A stretch of DNA of 64,000 nt from Tubulanus polymorphus (lineage: Eukaryota > Nemertea > Palaeonemertea > Tubulaniformes > Tubulanidae): contig NC_134032.1 of NCBI RefSeq assembly GCF_964204645.1, positions 870,501-934,500 on the forward strand. Reading direction: 5' to 3'. The notes beneath the pieces are model-generated. The model searched no databases, was not told the origin of the DNA, and saw nothing but the letters and a program-made list of their open reading frames with translations. This document shows, piece after piece, positions 24,430 through 37,800 of this stretch. Every line of letters starts with the position of its first letter. Positions within the stretch are counted from its first letter, which is position 1. The position numbers and the translations under genes are program-made.

Positions 24430-25085
24430 ACTAAGACCAGTTCTACAGCCAATCTGACATAAACTTAAAACAGTCTTAAGATTTAATATTAGACCTAAGA
24501 CCATAGTTCTATAGCCAATCTAACAACTTACGACCAGTCTAAACACATTTTGGTTCTATAACCAATCTAACAACTTAAGACCAGTCCAAGACCAACTTAG
24601 TTCTATAACCAATCTAACAACTTAAAACCAGTCTAAGCTCATTTTGGTTCTATAACCAATCTAACAACTTAAGACCAGTCTAAGACCAACTTAGTTCTAT
24701 AACCAATCTAACAACTTAAAACCAGTCTAAGCTCATTTTGGTTCTATAACCAATCTAACAACTTAAGACCAGTCTAAGACCAACTTAGTTCTATAACCAA
24801 TCTAACAACTTAAAACCAGTCTAAGCTCATTTTAGTTCTATAACCAATCTAACAACTTAAGACCAGTCTAAGACCAACTTAGTTCTATAACCAATCTAAC
24901 AACTTAAAACCAGTCTAAACTCATTTTGGTTCTATAACCAATCTAACAACTTGAGACCAGTCTAAGTTCATTTTGGTTTTATAACCAATCTAACAACTAA
25001 AGACCAGTCTAAGCTCATTTTGGTTCTATGGCCGATCTAAAAACTAAAGACCAGTCTTAAGATTGAAGACCACTTTTGGACTCAA
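24430..25085 (-). repeat. 47-bp tandem repeat, right inverted copy
   Basis: About thirteen copies of the same 47-bp unit as at 7190-7690, here inverted (CTCATTTTGGTTCTATAACC, AACTTAAGACCAGTCTAAG). Alternating AACTTAAGACC and AACTTAAAACC units show a two-unit higher-order period. Confidence 0.9.
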
Positions 25086-25089
25086 GTCA

Positions 25090-25530
25090 TGACTATGCAA
25101 CTGGCCCCGGGTGGGGGGCAAAAGTAGTAACAATAAACTTTTAATTGTCACTATTAATAGTCAACTATCCACTGGTAACTATAACAACCAACTTAGAGGC
25201 AACTGACTCCTGCACAGTCATAAACAAACATTAGAAACATATTACAAATATACAAATATTAGACAGATAAATACTTATTTACAATTTATTATTATTTAAA
25301 GAATATGATGTCTTGATTTTTATAAAATTCGACTTGGACAAATTATTATTTATTATTATCATCATCATTACTTTATTTCCTGCATAAATTATGACATAGA
25401 ATAATCCTGTTCATCAGTTTTTTAAGACAGAATATGATTATATGATCATTATAAAAATCTTACAATATATCGGTGGGACAACATAAAGAAGCAAAGCTTG
25501 TCGCATATGCTGACCGAAAAATAAAAATAG
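25090..25530. other. 3' flank of the receptor gene
   Basis: AT-rich non-coding sequence, downstream of the stop codon of the minus-strand receptor gene. A minus-strand AATAAA near 25365 could be a polyadenylation signal, but I cannot choose among several AT-rich candidates. Confidence 0.4.
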
Positions 25531-25533
25531 TTA

Positions 25534-25754
25534 GGCTAAAAAAAATTGCTACCTTGTTTCTCCGCTCTGCTGAGCTTAAATGTTGACCCGGCCGGCCGCC
25601 TATCTACCCTATACATTACTTTTTTTTAAAATGGTGATCAATTTTACCATAACAGACCCGGCCGCTATAGAAATGAACTGTTTATAAATTTTATCATATT
25701 TTTAAAAAATGACCCGGCCGCTGCGGAGAAACAAGGTATCATTTTTGTTTAGCC
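25534..25754. mobile_element. TTA-flanked MITE, copy A
   Basis: Starts GGCTAAAAAAAATTGCTACC and ends ATTTTTGTTTAGCC, with TTA on both sides (25531-25533 and 25755-25757). It contains repeated GACCCGGCCG motifs between AT-rich stretches. Related copies lie at 47489-47697 and 55690-55907. Non-autonomous. Confidence 0.75.
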
Positions 25755-25862
25755 TTACAGATAATAGATAGAAAAAACAAACAACACAAAAAAGAAATGA
25801 GAAAAGAAAATTCAAAACGATAGGAATTGATTGTCACGATTGGGATTTATAATTCACTGGTT

Positions 25863-28800
25863 TCAGTGTTTGTTTAGTTCTGTTAAAGGTATCGCAGGTC
25901 GACTGAAGTCTAATTCACCGTACAATCCGACGTCTTCCTCGGCGCCTAGGATCACTCGTGGAGCAGTACGCCCCCTAGAGGTGCTCGGTTGAAGCCTCGC
26001 GGTGTCCGGTCGGGACATGTTGTCTAGTCGTGCATAGATCGTCCCATCTTCACCGATATCCTGGAGACAAAAAAGATGTTTAATTATCTCGCAATTTATG
26101 CGGGTATTAACAACCGTTACCGCCCTCAGTGTGGACCCCTCACCCCCTCAGTGTGGACCCCTCACCCCCTCAGTGTGGACCCCTCACCCCCTCAGTGTGG
26201 ACTCCTCTGTCGAAACCCTGCACCCCCTCAGCCAGAAACTTGCATTCCCTTCAGATTGTTGAAGTGTTGGCTCCATGCTATAGATTGAGGGAGTGTGGGT
26301 GGCTCCACGCTATAGATTGAGGGGGTGTGGGTGGCTCCATGCGATAGATTGAGGGGATGTGGGTGGATCCATGCTATAGATCGAGGGGGTGTGGGTGGCT
26401 CCACGCTAAAGATCGAGGGGGTGTGGGTGGTTCCACGCTTTAGATCGAGGGGGTGTGGGTGGCTCCATGCTATAGATCGAGGGGGTGTGGGTGGCTCCAC
26501 GCTATAGATCGAAGGGGTGTAGGTTGTTCCATGCTATAGATCGAGGGGGTGTGGGTGGATCTAGGTCGGGATACAAACCTCAATATAAACACTTTCAGCC
26601 GTGAAATCATCATCTTCGGCATTCTCAACTAGAAAAAAAAAATACATTTCAGAAATAGAATCGGTTTAAGAAATTCAAAACGGATTCCGGCTGGACGCGA
26701 GGACCTGCGCGCGCACCTTCAATGAAACCGACACCAGCAGCAGGTGGAGTAGCTGGAGTAGATGGAGCAGCTGGAGGAACAGTTCGTCTGCCGATCCGAG
26801 CTACAAAACACAGAGAAATATCGCGTTATCACGGAGAATTCCGACGGAGTCAGTTAGGTCATTTCAAACATGTTAAAACACGAGTTACCACTAGCGCCAA
26901 CGGAACATTCATAAACGACATCCGGTTCAGAAACCACATCTGAAAAAAGAAATAGACGAATATTTAACAGTTCAGTGAAATCATCGCCACATTACAACCT
27001 GTCGTCTCTATATTTTGAGTCTCAATTTGTATTTCTAATTCATTTTACTAAGTGTAAGTCGTCATTTGGATAAGTCGTCACATTACTGAAGTCATCTCTA
27101 TTTTTTAACTCCTAATTCTTATTTCTGATTCATTTCACTCTAAGAGTTTCACTGTATTTCTCATCAACAGTAAACTTTTTTAGGTCAAGGACTCGATGAG
27201 TTTTAGGAATAGTTTGTTTCGGAATTAAGGAAGGACTAGTACCGGTACTAGTACTGAACTGTTCACTGCACTAGCCAAATCTACGGATTAGAACCTACAG
27301 TTTATAGTTAATTTACGGTTCATATGGTTGCCAGTTATTAAGAGTAAGACAAGAAAATAAGATAAAAACCCACTATCTACAAATTAAAAGAATTCAAAAA
27401 CAAGAATTAATTTATTCAATCTAAAATATATAGAATACTCGACGTTTCGATCTCACCCAAGATATCATCGTCAGGTGTCTGAGATCGAAACGTCGTGTAT
27501 TCTATATATATTTTAGATTGAATAAATAAATTCTTGTTTTTAAATTCTTTTTAATCTGTAAATAGTGGGATTTTATCTTATTATCCGTTCACCACGTTTG
27601 AGTGTGGTTATCGTTCTATTACAAGAAGTTTTGAGCACCAAATGATAGAACGATATCGGGTATTGTAATCAGGTCATCACACCTGACTGGTCACCACTCG
27701 ACTGTGATGATTGCTTAGGGCTAATTCCACACGTCTATGTCTTGCCTAGATCATAAATATTTGGTGATAATCTTCGAGTCTAAAAATTCATATTTCTAAT
27801 TCAATTTTCTAAGTGTAAGTCATCATTTGTATGAACTGTCAGCATCATTATCGGGTTCCTGACTAATATAGACAATCTCTAGATATTACAATAATTTATG
27901 CATGGAATATTCACTAGGTTCCGATGCTGATGAAACTGGATTTACAGCAATATTACGACATTGAGTGACGAGTTCTCAAACCCCGTGTAAAAGATAAACA
28001 ACAAACCAGTAGTATCCCTGTTATACATGTTTCTGCGGTGTATATACAACACGACCGTTACTACGATAATGATTGCGATCACAATTGTGAAACCGATTGC
28101 ACTGCCAACTGTTGCCCAGAAACTAGCCATCGCAGAACCAGCATTTTTAGAATCTGCAATTATATAAAACCCACCAGTATGTACACAGTTTCAAATTAAT
28201 TATTTTCGTGGCATTTTTGTTTCAAAAAAAAAAGTTTTTTGAGTAACATGATTTAATCGCGGTATTTATTTCGCAAATGAATGTAAACTTTCTAAACCTT
28301 TGGTGATCAATAAAAATAACTCACTTGATGTTGAGGTGGTTTCTGTGACTTGTGTCACTGTTGATGGTCCTACAATTATAAATATATATATGTTTGTTCA
28401 ATTTTAAAATGGTACCTAACCCAACCTGCAAGGGGCTCATGTAACCAATTGATTGTACACTTTTTAAACATCTGTAAAAATAACTCACTTGATGTTGAGG
28501 TGGTTTCTGTGACTTGTGTAACTGTTGATGGTCCTACAATGATATATTATGGATTTTGAATATGGTTCGACTCGTGGCGCCGCCGTGTTTTAACTGAAGT
28601 TCAAGTAACAGGACTTAGATTCAACTCCACACTATCAAACAAACTAACAACTTACGCAACCATTTTCGGGCTTAAGAAGTCACAACTGTGCAGGTTGTGC
28701 TACTCACCAAAACCTACAGTGTTTAACTCGATGTACTCATTGTGGTACTCACCAAACTGTACAGTGTTTAACTCGATGTACTCATCGTGGTACTCACCAA

Positions 28801-31800
28801 ACTGTACAGTGTTTTTTAACTCGATGTACTCATTGTGGTACTCACCAAACTGTACAGCGTTTAACTCGATGTACTCATTGTGGTACTCACCAAACTGCAC
28901 AGTGTTTAACTCGATTTACTCATTGTGGTACTCACCAAACTGTACAGTGTTTAACTCGATGTACTCATTGTGGTACTCACCAAACTGCACAGTGTTTAAC
29001 TCAATAAAAGCCACTTGATTCGATCTAATGTATGTGATGGCGGATGAGTAGATCATCGTTTTTGTTGTGTCAGCGACAAATTGTTGATTCGGGAAAATCT
29101 TACTGGAGATCATTGTGAACTACAATGAGAAAATCATCAGAGATAGATTTAAAAACCTGAGTGAGGTGTGAGGTGAGGGAGTGAGGAGAAGCGAGAGGGT
29201 ATGAGGAGGGTAGAGTAGAAGGGGAGATTGTGAGGGGTGAGGAGGTGAGAGAGTGAGAGGGTGTGAGGTGAGAGTGAGAGGGTGTGAGGAGGTGAGGGAG
29301 TGAGGAGTGAGAGAGTTAGTGAGGAGGTGAGGGAGTGAGAGGGTGTGAGGAGGGTAGAGTAGGAGGGGGATTGTGAGGGGTGAGGAGGTGAGAGAGTGAG
29401 AGGGTGTGAGGTGAGAGTGAGAGGGTGTGAGGAGGTGAGGGAGTGAGGAGTGAGAGAGTTAGTGAGGAGGTGAGGGAGTGAGAGGGTGTGAGGAGGGTAG
29501 AGTAGGAGGGGAGATTGTGAGGGGTGAGGAGGGGAGATTGTGAGGGGTGAGGAGGTGAGAGTGAGAGGGTATGAGGAGGGTAGAGTAGGAGGGGAGATTG
29601 TGAGGGGTGAGGAGGGGAGATTGTGAGGGGTGAGGAGGTGAGAGTGAGAGGGTATGAGGAGGGTAGAGTAGGAGGGGAGATTGTGAGGGGTGAGGAGGGG
29701 AGATTGTGAGGGGTGAGGAGGTGAGAGTGAGATGGTGTGAGGAGGGTAGAGTAGGAGGGGAGATTGTGAGGGGTGAGGAGGGGAGAGTGAGAGGGTGTGA
29801 GGAGGGTAGAGTAGGAGGGGAGATTGTGAGGGGTGAGGAGGGGAGATTGTGAGGGGTGAGGAGGTGAGAGTGAGAGGGTATGAGGAGGGTAGAGTAGGAG
29901 GGAGATTGTGAGGGGTGAGGAGGGGAGATTGTGAGGGGTGAGGAGGTGAGAGTGAGAGGGTATGAGGAGGGTAGAGTAGAAGGGGAGATTGTGAGGGGTG
30001 AGGAGGGGAGATTGTGAGGGGTGAGGAGGTGAGGGAGTGAGAGGGTGTGAGGAGGGTAGAGTAGGAGGGGAGATTGTGAGGGGTGAGGATGGCGGTGAGA
30101 GGGAGTAAGGGGAAGAGGGCAACTGGGAACCTGTATTACTTATTGTTCATCGAGAACTACAACAAGAAAATCATCAGAAACAAATTGTAAAATTTGAGAG
30201 AGGTGAGGGAGTGAGGAGGAAAGAGGGGTGAGATTTGTATTGATTATTTCAATCAATTCACCTGAAAAATGTAAATCGTTGATGATCCTCGATTCCAGAT
30301 AGCGACGCGAGTAGGTTGACCTATATTACGAGCAGGTTGACCTACATTACAGGTAGGTTGACCTAGATCACGAGTTTTGGTGGTTAGCATCTGTATCTGG
30401 TGACCTGTAGTGATGTGACCGAGTCGACTGAAACCAGATTGAACTCCATTCGATCCAAACAGATTCATATAAAGCTCCTCAGTTTCTTTATCAGTTTTAA
30501 TCTTGATTTTCCATTCAACTGAAACAATTAAAACTGTCATTAACAATCACTGTGTTTATAACTGATAGTTATATTCATCAATATTTGTGTTGAGAAATTC
30601 ATCAAATTCAGATCTAATTTTGCACCTTCTCTGGTTGTATTCGGGACCAGAGAAACTTCGTTGTAATCGTTTCTACCCAAGAGAACATTAAAACCGAAAT
30701 ACGTTTCAGTGACGTTATCAGATTTGAGTTCAACCTGAAATAATGTGCATAAACAAGTGTATAAACGACTGTGAATTCATTTTACCAGTCCGGACTACAG
30801 TTTAGGACTTATTGACAACTTACTCGTTTTAGGAACCACCAATTTTCTCCATATCCTGGTTCGCATTTTATTTTTACAGTTTTAGGTTTTCCAATATTTC
30901 TCGTGAAGATGATCACATCTTTTCGTTCTCTGTGTTCCCCGAATAGTGAACCTAGATATGTAAACTGTGATTCATTTCGGTCACCGATAATCTGAATATC
31001 AACTCTTCCACTGGTATAGTGTAACCTGGAACTACTCCGCTTGATTCCACTAAAAACAGCGATCTGCCATTTAACTAGAAATAACAGGAAAAAAATATGA
31101 CTTTTCACACTTGACCTCGATCTGTGAGGAGGGACCCTTTTACGACCTTTGAGGATAATTCAAACACCGGATAATCATCATTATCACCATTATTTCAGCG
31201 TGGAGCCTTAGTAGACTTTACACCTTGCCCGCTTGGGGCGTTAAGTTGCTCATAACTCAGGTTTTAAAAGAACAGGTTTGTTAGCCTAGGCTTACCGCCA
31301 CAGTCTAATTATAAGTTCAGTTCATAAGGTATTCTGCGTTCAATAATACGTTTTAACGAACCTGGTTTATGAATTCTTGATTGATAATTACAAGTCTTTG
31401 TGTCTGCATAGCTGTTAATACAGTTATACATGTACACAACATTGTCACCATCTATCACACCTACTAGCGCCACCTATTGAATATAAATATATGAGTTAAT
31501 ATCAAATTCACACCGGCCTCTCTCTCCCCTCCCTCTCCATATTTCTATAACCTGGATGACGCGCCAGTTTGTAGTCAGTGCAGTTTTCAGCATGAGTTTT
31601 CTCGGTGGATGTGGATTTGTGATGTTCACTGGTAACAACAGTTCGTGAGTCTTGTTTGACCCGGCCTTGAACTCGGTTCCCAGGTGGAAGTACGTGACGT
31701 CACTACCTGTCTCACCGAAACCTAACATGACAGTTTGTGTTGTACCTGTATCCCCTGTAAACACTATCACCTGCCAAACTGAACCAGAAAGAAATAACAA

Positions 31801-34800
31801 CTGATTTATGTGGTATCCATGGATCTCATCAGTTTCAGAATTTCGTTCAAATATTTCAGTTTTTACCATTTTTATCATTAAGCTATCTTTACCTTTCCCT
31901 CGTACAAACCGCCAGGACAGTTTGAACCCGACATAGTTTCTAGAGGTGTCTGATGTGAATTGTATTGTTATATTTCCAATGTATAATCGTTTACCAGGAG
32001 CTGTCCAGCCACAATACTTATCACTCCCTGATGAAGAAATAAATCTGATAAAACTTCATGAATCATAAAAATTATTCACGTTGTGAAGTGTTTAGATTTT
32101 TACCGGTTTCACTCCTTATCGTCAACTCGTCACAACAAACAACTTCACTTTTGGTCTCTATACGAAAATTCTTGTCAAATGATATTTCAACCAGCTGCAA
32201 AAATATATATATACGAACTTAGAATTAAATTATCATTCATTATCTATTTCAGGAACCGTTTATTTTGATCAATTTTAACTTAAACCCGGAATTATCGGTT
32301 AAACTAAATCCCGGGATAAGGTTAGACCTAATCTTAGCCCCATTGAGTTTCTACTAGTGCAAATATTACTCACTCCTGAGACCTGCTCGTGCAGAAATCG
32401 CGACAATATCATTTTTTTTTCTCTAGGATCAACATTTCACAAATATATATTTACCATGTTTTCAGGGGATTTAATTATCCAGTAACAGTTGTGGCCGGAA
32501 TAATAGTCGTCCGGATAATTGGGACTGGTAATGTAACCTGATGTATCATCCTGTACTCTAGGTTTCTTACTACAAGTCGAATCAACTACAAATAAATATT
32601 GAATTGAATTGTTTTATATGTGATTTACTGATTCCATGATAAACTTCTCATTATGAGCTACCTTTTAATATCCTCCAAATCAGTTTAAACCCTTTATAGT
32701 TTTCACTGTTGTCTGATCTAAACTGTATATACACATTACCGGTATAGAATAGTGTAGAGGGCGCTGTACTGCCACAATAGTACTTTCCCCTTACTGTAAT
32801 ACAATAATCATAATGATTCTAATATATCTTTATTCATCTCCACTTTTACTAAATAATTATTATATAAATACTGATAAAAGATGAAAGTTAAAAGTAAATA
32901 CACAAATATAATTCAGAGTTCAGTTTCACTGACAAGATTTAAAACCATTCTAAAGAGTGAAGACTATTTTTGGACTCATGCGAAATTAAATCATGATTTG
33001 TTTCGTAAAAAGAAAATAATGAAGAACGTAATTCGATTCTTACTCTCTATATAGTCAACGCAATACCCGTTATGTTTGGGCTGCAGGTCGAATGTTTCAA
33101 ACGATATTTTCAGTATCTGAAATAAAAATAATTTAGATTCATCGTTATTGAAATGTGTTCGCACCATTCTAACTGGTTGTAATCATTAAGGGTTAGCCCT
33201 ATTGATAATGAGTGATGTAATGTAATAGTTAAACAGTTCAGCACCCGATTGTCAGGTTCAAAGAGAAAAATATAAGTTCCGTTCCAAACTCGTACAAAAT
33301 GTGCTGACAAAAATATTCTTCCTAAAGCCCGGCGCAAACCTGTGCGATCGATCGTATGATTGCTTCATCACATGGTTTTATCGCTTCGCCGTAAAGGTAT
33401 GCGGTGGCATCCGGAGCCGATTACATCGCATCATCGCAACAAATCAAACATGTTCGATATTTTCGCATGCCATTTTTCCGTGCTATCAAAATCGTAAAGG
33501 TCTGCGGGCTACGCTGCCGATTTTCCGAACGAAGTTTTTTTTAGTAGCTTTTAGAAGTTTTTAGGGGATGATGCAATTTTCATTGTGTCATCGCATGCGA
33601 TGATATGATGATCGCAAAGGTGTGCGCACCCGGTTTAACAGTGAATATTTCTCACTCTTGAGATTCACAATTTCCTGTGTTTTATATTTACCGTGTTTAC
33701 AGGTACCGGAATCATCCATAAACAGTAATGGTTGTAACGATAACTGTCCGGAAACCCCGGACTAGTGATGTACCCTGATCTACCGGTCTGTTCTCTATAT
33801 GACCGACTACACGTTGAATCTGTGTTCTTGTCTGCTAATATAGAAAAAATATCAATGAACTTATACAGAAACTGCTGCCGCCTGATATCATGGCGCGGAA
33901 ATACTATCAAAATTAAAGCAGCAAATTAATTTTATTCAAAATTCTGTCTCATTTCACAACACATTTTATAGACATACGGCGCTGACTATTAGGGGTTAAG
34001 GTTAGGTTGAGGGCTGGTAAAAGATTCCGACTGTATTTGACTGTGCCACGGTGGTCTAGTAGTAAGTAACTGTGCCAGCGCTCGCAGGCCTCAGTTTCAA
34101 TACTGTTCTATTTTCTCTCCGCTGTATTTTCTGTACACATTTTTAAAGTCGCGCACCTCAGTGCGCATGCGCGGTGTAAATTAGCCAATCAGAGCGAGTT
34201 ATCGGCAAAATAGTGTTTACAGGAATAATTATGCTACGTCGGTGAATCATCGCTCGCCCCCAAAAACCTGACCTGGTCTGAATAAAGATGGCCGACTAGC
34301 GGCCATTATTCTTCGCTGAAATCCGCACTTTAACACATTCTAAAAATTTTTAAGGGAAATTTTAAAGATGCTTTGATCAGTTCATCTTTCTTACATTTGT
34401 ATCTCCCAAGCGCCGATCGGCTTACGAAATAGGTCGGTCGGCTGTGTGTGATCGTTTTGTTCCCAAAAAGGTCGACTGATTTTGGTTTCACCTTTTGCTC
34501 TACGATCCTAGACACTAGGTTCGCGGTGTAATTTATGCCTGAATTCAGAGACCTTCATCTATTCCTCGCTTGCAAGGGTTTGATTCCCTACCGCTAACAC
34601 AAACCCTTCAATCGACTACTATATTGCCTATGCTTTATTGAAATAAAAGAATTGCCCATGAAAACTGCTTGCTACAGGTCCGGAACAACGGGTCATATTG
34701 GCCATTTACTGAAGTAGAAAGTCACAGTTTTAACTGCTGTCAATGTGTAATGTATAAATGCGTCACGTCAAAATCTAATCTATTAATAGATTTACAATCA

Positions 34801-37800
34801 ACTTCCTATTTGATGTGATATATACGAATATGTGCTTGAAATCATTGAGAAAAATCATTTCAATCTATTTTGAATCTTGTGTTAAAATTAGCAGGACTGC
34901 AACCTATAAAAACTGCCATCAGTAACAAACTGAATTTTCTATTGAAATATGAAAGACAATTAATCAGTAATCGACAGTAAGACCCTCAGTAACATCTTTC
35001 ATATTTCTGTTCAAATTAATCAGTAATCAACAGTAAGACCCTCAGTAACATCTTTCATATTTCTGTACAAATTAATCAGTAATCAACGGTAAGACCCTCA
35101 GTAACATCTTTCATATTTCTGTTCAAATTGATCAGTAATCAACAGTAAGACCCTCAGTAACATCTTTCATATTTCTGTACAAATTAATCAGTAATCAACG
35201 GTAAGACCCTCAGTAACATCTTTCATATTTCTGTACAAATTAATCAGTAATCAACGGTAAGACCCTCAGTAACATCTTTCATATTTCTGTTCAAATTGAT
35301 CAGTAATCAACAGTAAGACCCTCAGTAACATCTTTCATATTTCTGTACAAATTAATCAGTAATCAACGGTAAGACCCTCAGTAACATCTTTCATATTTCT
35401 GTTCAAATTAATCAGTAATCAACAGTAAGACCCTCAGTAACATCTTTCATATTTCTGTACAAATTAATCAGTAATCAACGGTAAGACCCTCAGTAACATC
35501 TTTCATATTTCTGTTCAAATTGATCAGTAATCAACAGTAAGACCCTCAGTAACATCTTTCATATTTCTGTACAAATTAATCAGTAATCAACGGTAAGACC
35601 CTCAGTAACATCTTTCATATTTCTGTTCAAATTAATCAGTAATCAACAGTAAGACCCTCAGTAACATCTTTTATATATCTGTTCAAATTAATCAGTAATC
35701 GACAGCGAGACCCTCAGTAACATCTTTCATATTTCTGTTCAAATTAATCAGTAATCGACAGTAAGACCCTCAGTAACATCTTTTATATTTCTGTTCAAAT
35801 TAATCGGTAATCGACAGTAAGACCCTCAGTAACATCTTTCATATTTCTGTTCAAATTAATCAGTAATCGACAGTAAGACCCTCAGTAACATCTTTTATAT
35901 TTCTGTTCAAATTAATCAGTAATCGACAGTAAGACCCTCAGTAACATCTTTCATATTTCTGTTCAAATTAATCAGTAATCGACAGCAAGACCCTCAGTAA
36001 CATGTTTCATATTTCTGTTCAAATTAATCAGTAATCGACAGCAAGACCTGCAGTAACATCTTTCATATTTTTGTAAGCATCAAATCAAATCAGTATTTCT
36101 CTGGATAAAGAAGTAACAAATACTGAAAATCTAGAACAGTTCACAGTTCTGTATTAGTTCATCTTCGATGATTTAATCCTAGAATCATAAACTCAAGTGG
36201 AACTATGGAACTGGATGCTGATAATTATTAATCTAAATCTTTGAATAAAAGGATAGAGCCTGCACCAGTGGGGGGAGGGTTTATGAAGAGAGGATGCTAC
36301 AGTATCCTATCACAACCATGGAGGAGGGCGTGTTACAGGGATCCACACATCAGATATACTTGCAGTCTTCTATATCGTCTTCGGAGCCTCTGGCAATTTG
36401 AAAATTGATCATCAAACCCGACCCCAAATTTAATCATTAAGTGTATAAAATAAATCCTGGACCTTCGTAATCTGAATTGAAATACTCTATGATAAAGGAA
36501 CGATGACTGATATCTACCAGAATCTATTTATCACCTTGCCTTCCTTGTAAATGGTCTCTATTTTCGAAATAACTTAAAGCCCGGCGCACGCAAGTATTGG
36601 AGTCATCGAATCAACCTTTTTTGATCTCGTGACAAGTCGGGCAGCAGAGTTTTGGATAAGCCGCAACTTTTTTTTATATTGTACAGACTTGTACCAAGTA
36701 ACAGACTATTGCAGTAATCAAGTCTAGAAAACAATGAACTAATCTTTCTGTGATTGGATTATTTAAAAAATGTCTAATTTTGCCTATTTTGTAAAGACCA
36801 AAAGAAGCTGTCTTGCAGACTTGTTTAACATGGTGATCCATGGTCATATTGATGTCAAAATAATCACCCAGATTCCGTACCACTTTGCTAGGATGTATTG
36901 CACAATCTCCGATTTGTATAAACTCTAAAAACTCTGATCTACTTTTTCTTTGAGATTTTGAGGTAAAAACCATTAATCATTAGGTCATTAGACAGTAGAT
37001 CATTAGACAGTAGATCATTAGAACATTGAACAGTTCATCATAGTAGTGTTACATAACAGTAACATAACAGTTCATCAGTAGATCATTAGACAGTAGATGA
37101 TTAGACAGTTCGTCATTAAATCATTAGACAGTAGATCATTAGAACATTGAACAGTTCATCATTAGATTATTAGACAGTTGATCATGAGTGGAAAAGGATA
37201 AAACAATGATATTATAAATAAAAAATTATAAATAAAATATTATAAATTAAAAAAAATAAATAAAATAAATAAAATAATAAATAAAAATAATTAAAAAAAT
37301 AATTAAAAAAAAAGATCATTGGGCAGTTCATCATTAGATCATTAGACAGTAGATGATTAGACAGTTCATCATTAAATCATTAGACAGTAGATCATTAGAA
37401 TATTGAACAGTTCATCATTAGATCATTAGACAGTTGATCATTAGATCTTGGACAGTAGTTGGAAGCTAGAACTTTACTTCGGGTTTGAAAAACAGTATTG
37501 TTACTATCATAAGATCATTAGACATTTAAATAACTGGAACATGAAACAACAAACAACGGATTATTAGAACATTAGACATCAGATTAGACAGTTGATAATT
37601 GCATTTTAAAATATGGATCAAAACCTCTCCTTATTGTCTATAGTTCTAGATTATCTGTGACTTGCATCTGAATACATCAATTAATTAAAAATGATGTAGA
37701 TAATAAGGAGAGTGCCTCCTAGGTCGTCGGAGCGTTGAATCAAACGTGAGAATGAATCCATTGACATCGATCGCCCAGAGATATTGATATAAATATGCGC

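Noticed and set aside
25863-26628. Canonical ITAM in the receptor tail
   Set aside because: Two YxxL motifs exist (Y770, Y808) but are 38 residues apart, far beyond ITAM spacing, and Y759 has Asp rather than Leu/Ile at +3.
26722-26943. Plus-strand frame opposite the receptor tail exons
   Set aside because: The minus strand here has two exons with matching phases and GT/AG borders, which the plus frame lacks.
28695-29018. Plus-strand repetitive frame (YSLWYSPNCTVFNSM units)
   Set aside because: It is the opposite strand of the donor-bearing minisatellite; the minus-strand reading is supported by splice phases.
29316-30122. 268-codon Pro/Ser/Leu/His-rich frame on the minus strand
   Set aside because: It lies wholly in the intronic purine minisatellite. 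The flanking exons (30262-30518 and 28981-29119) join in phase without it.
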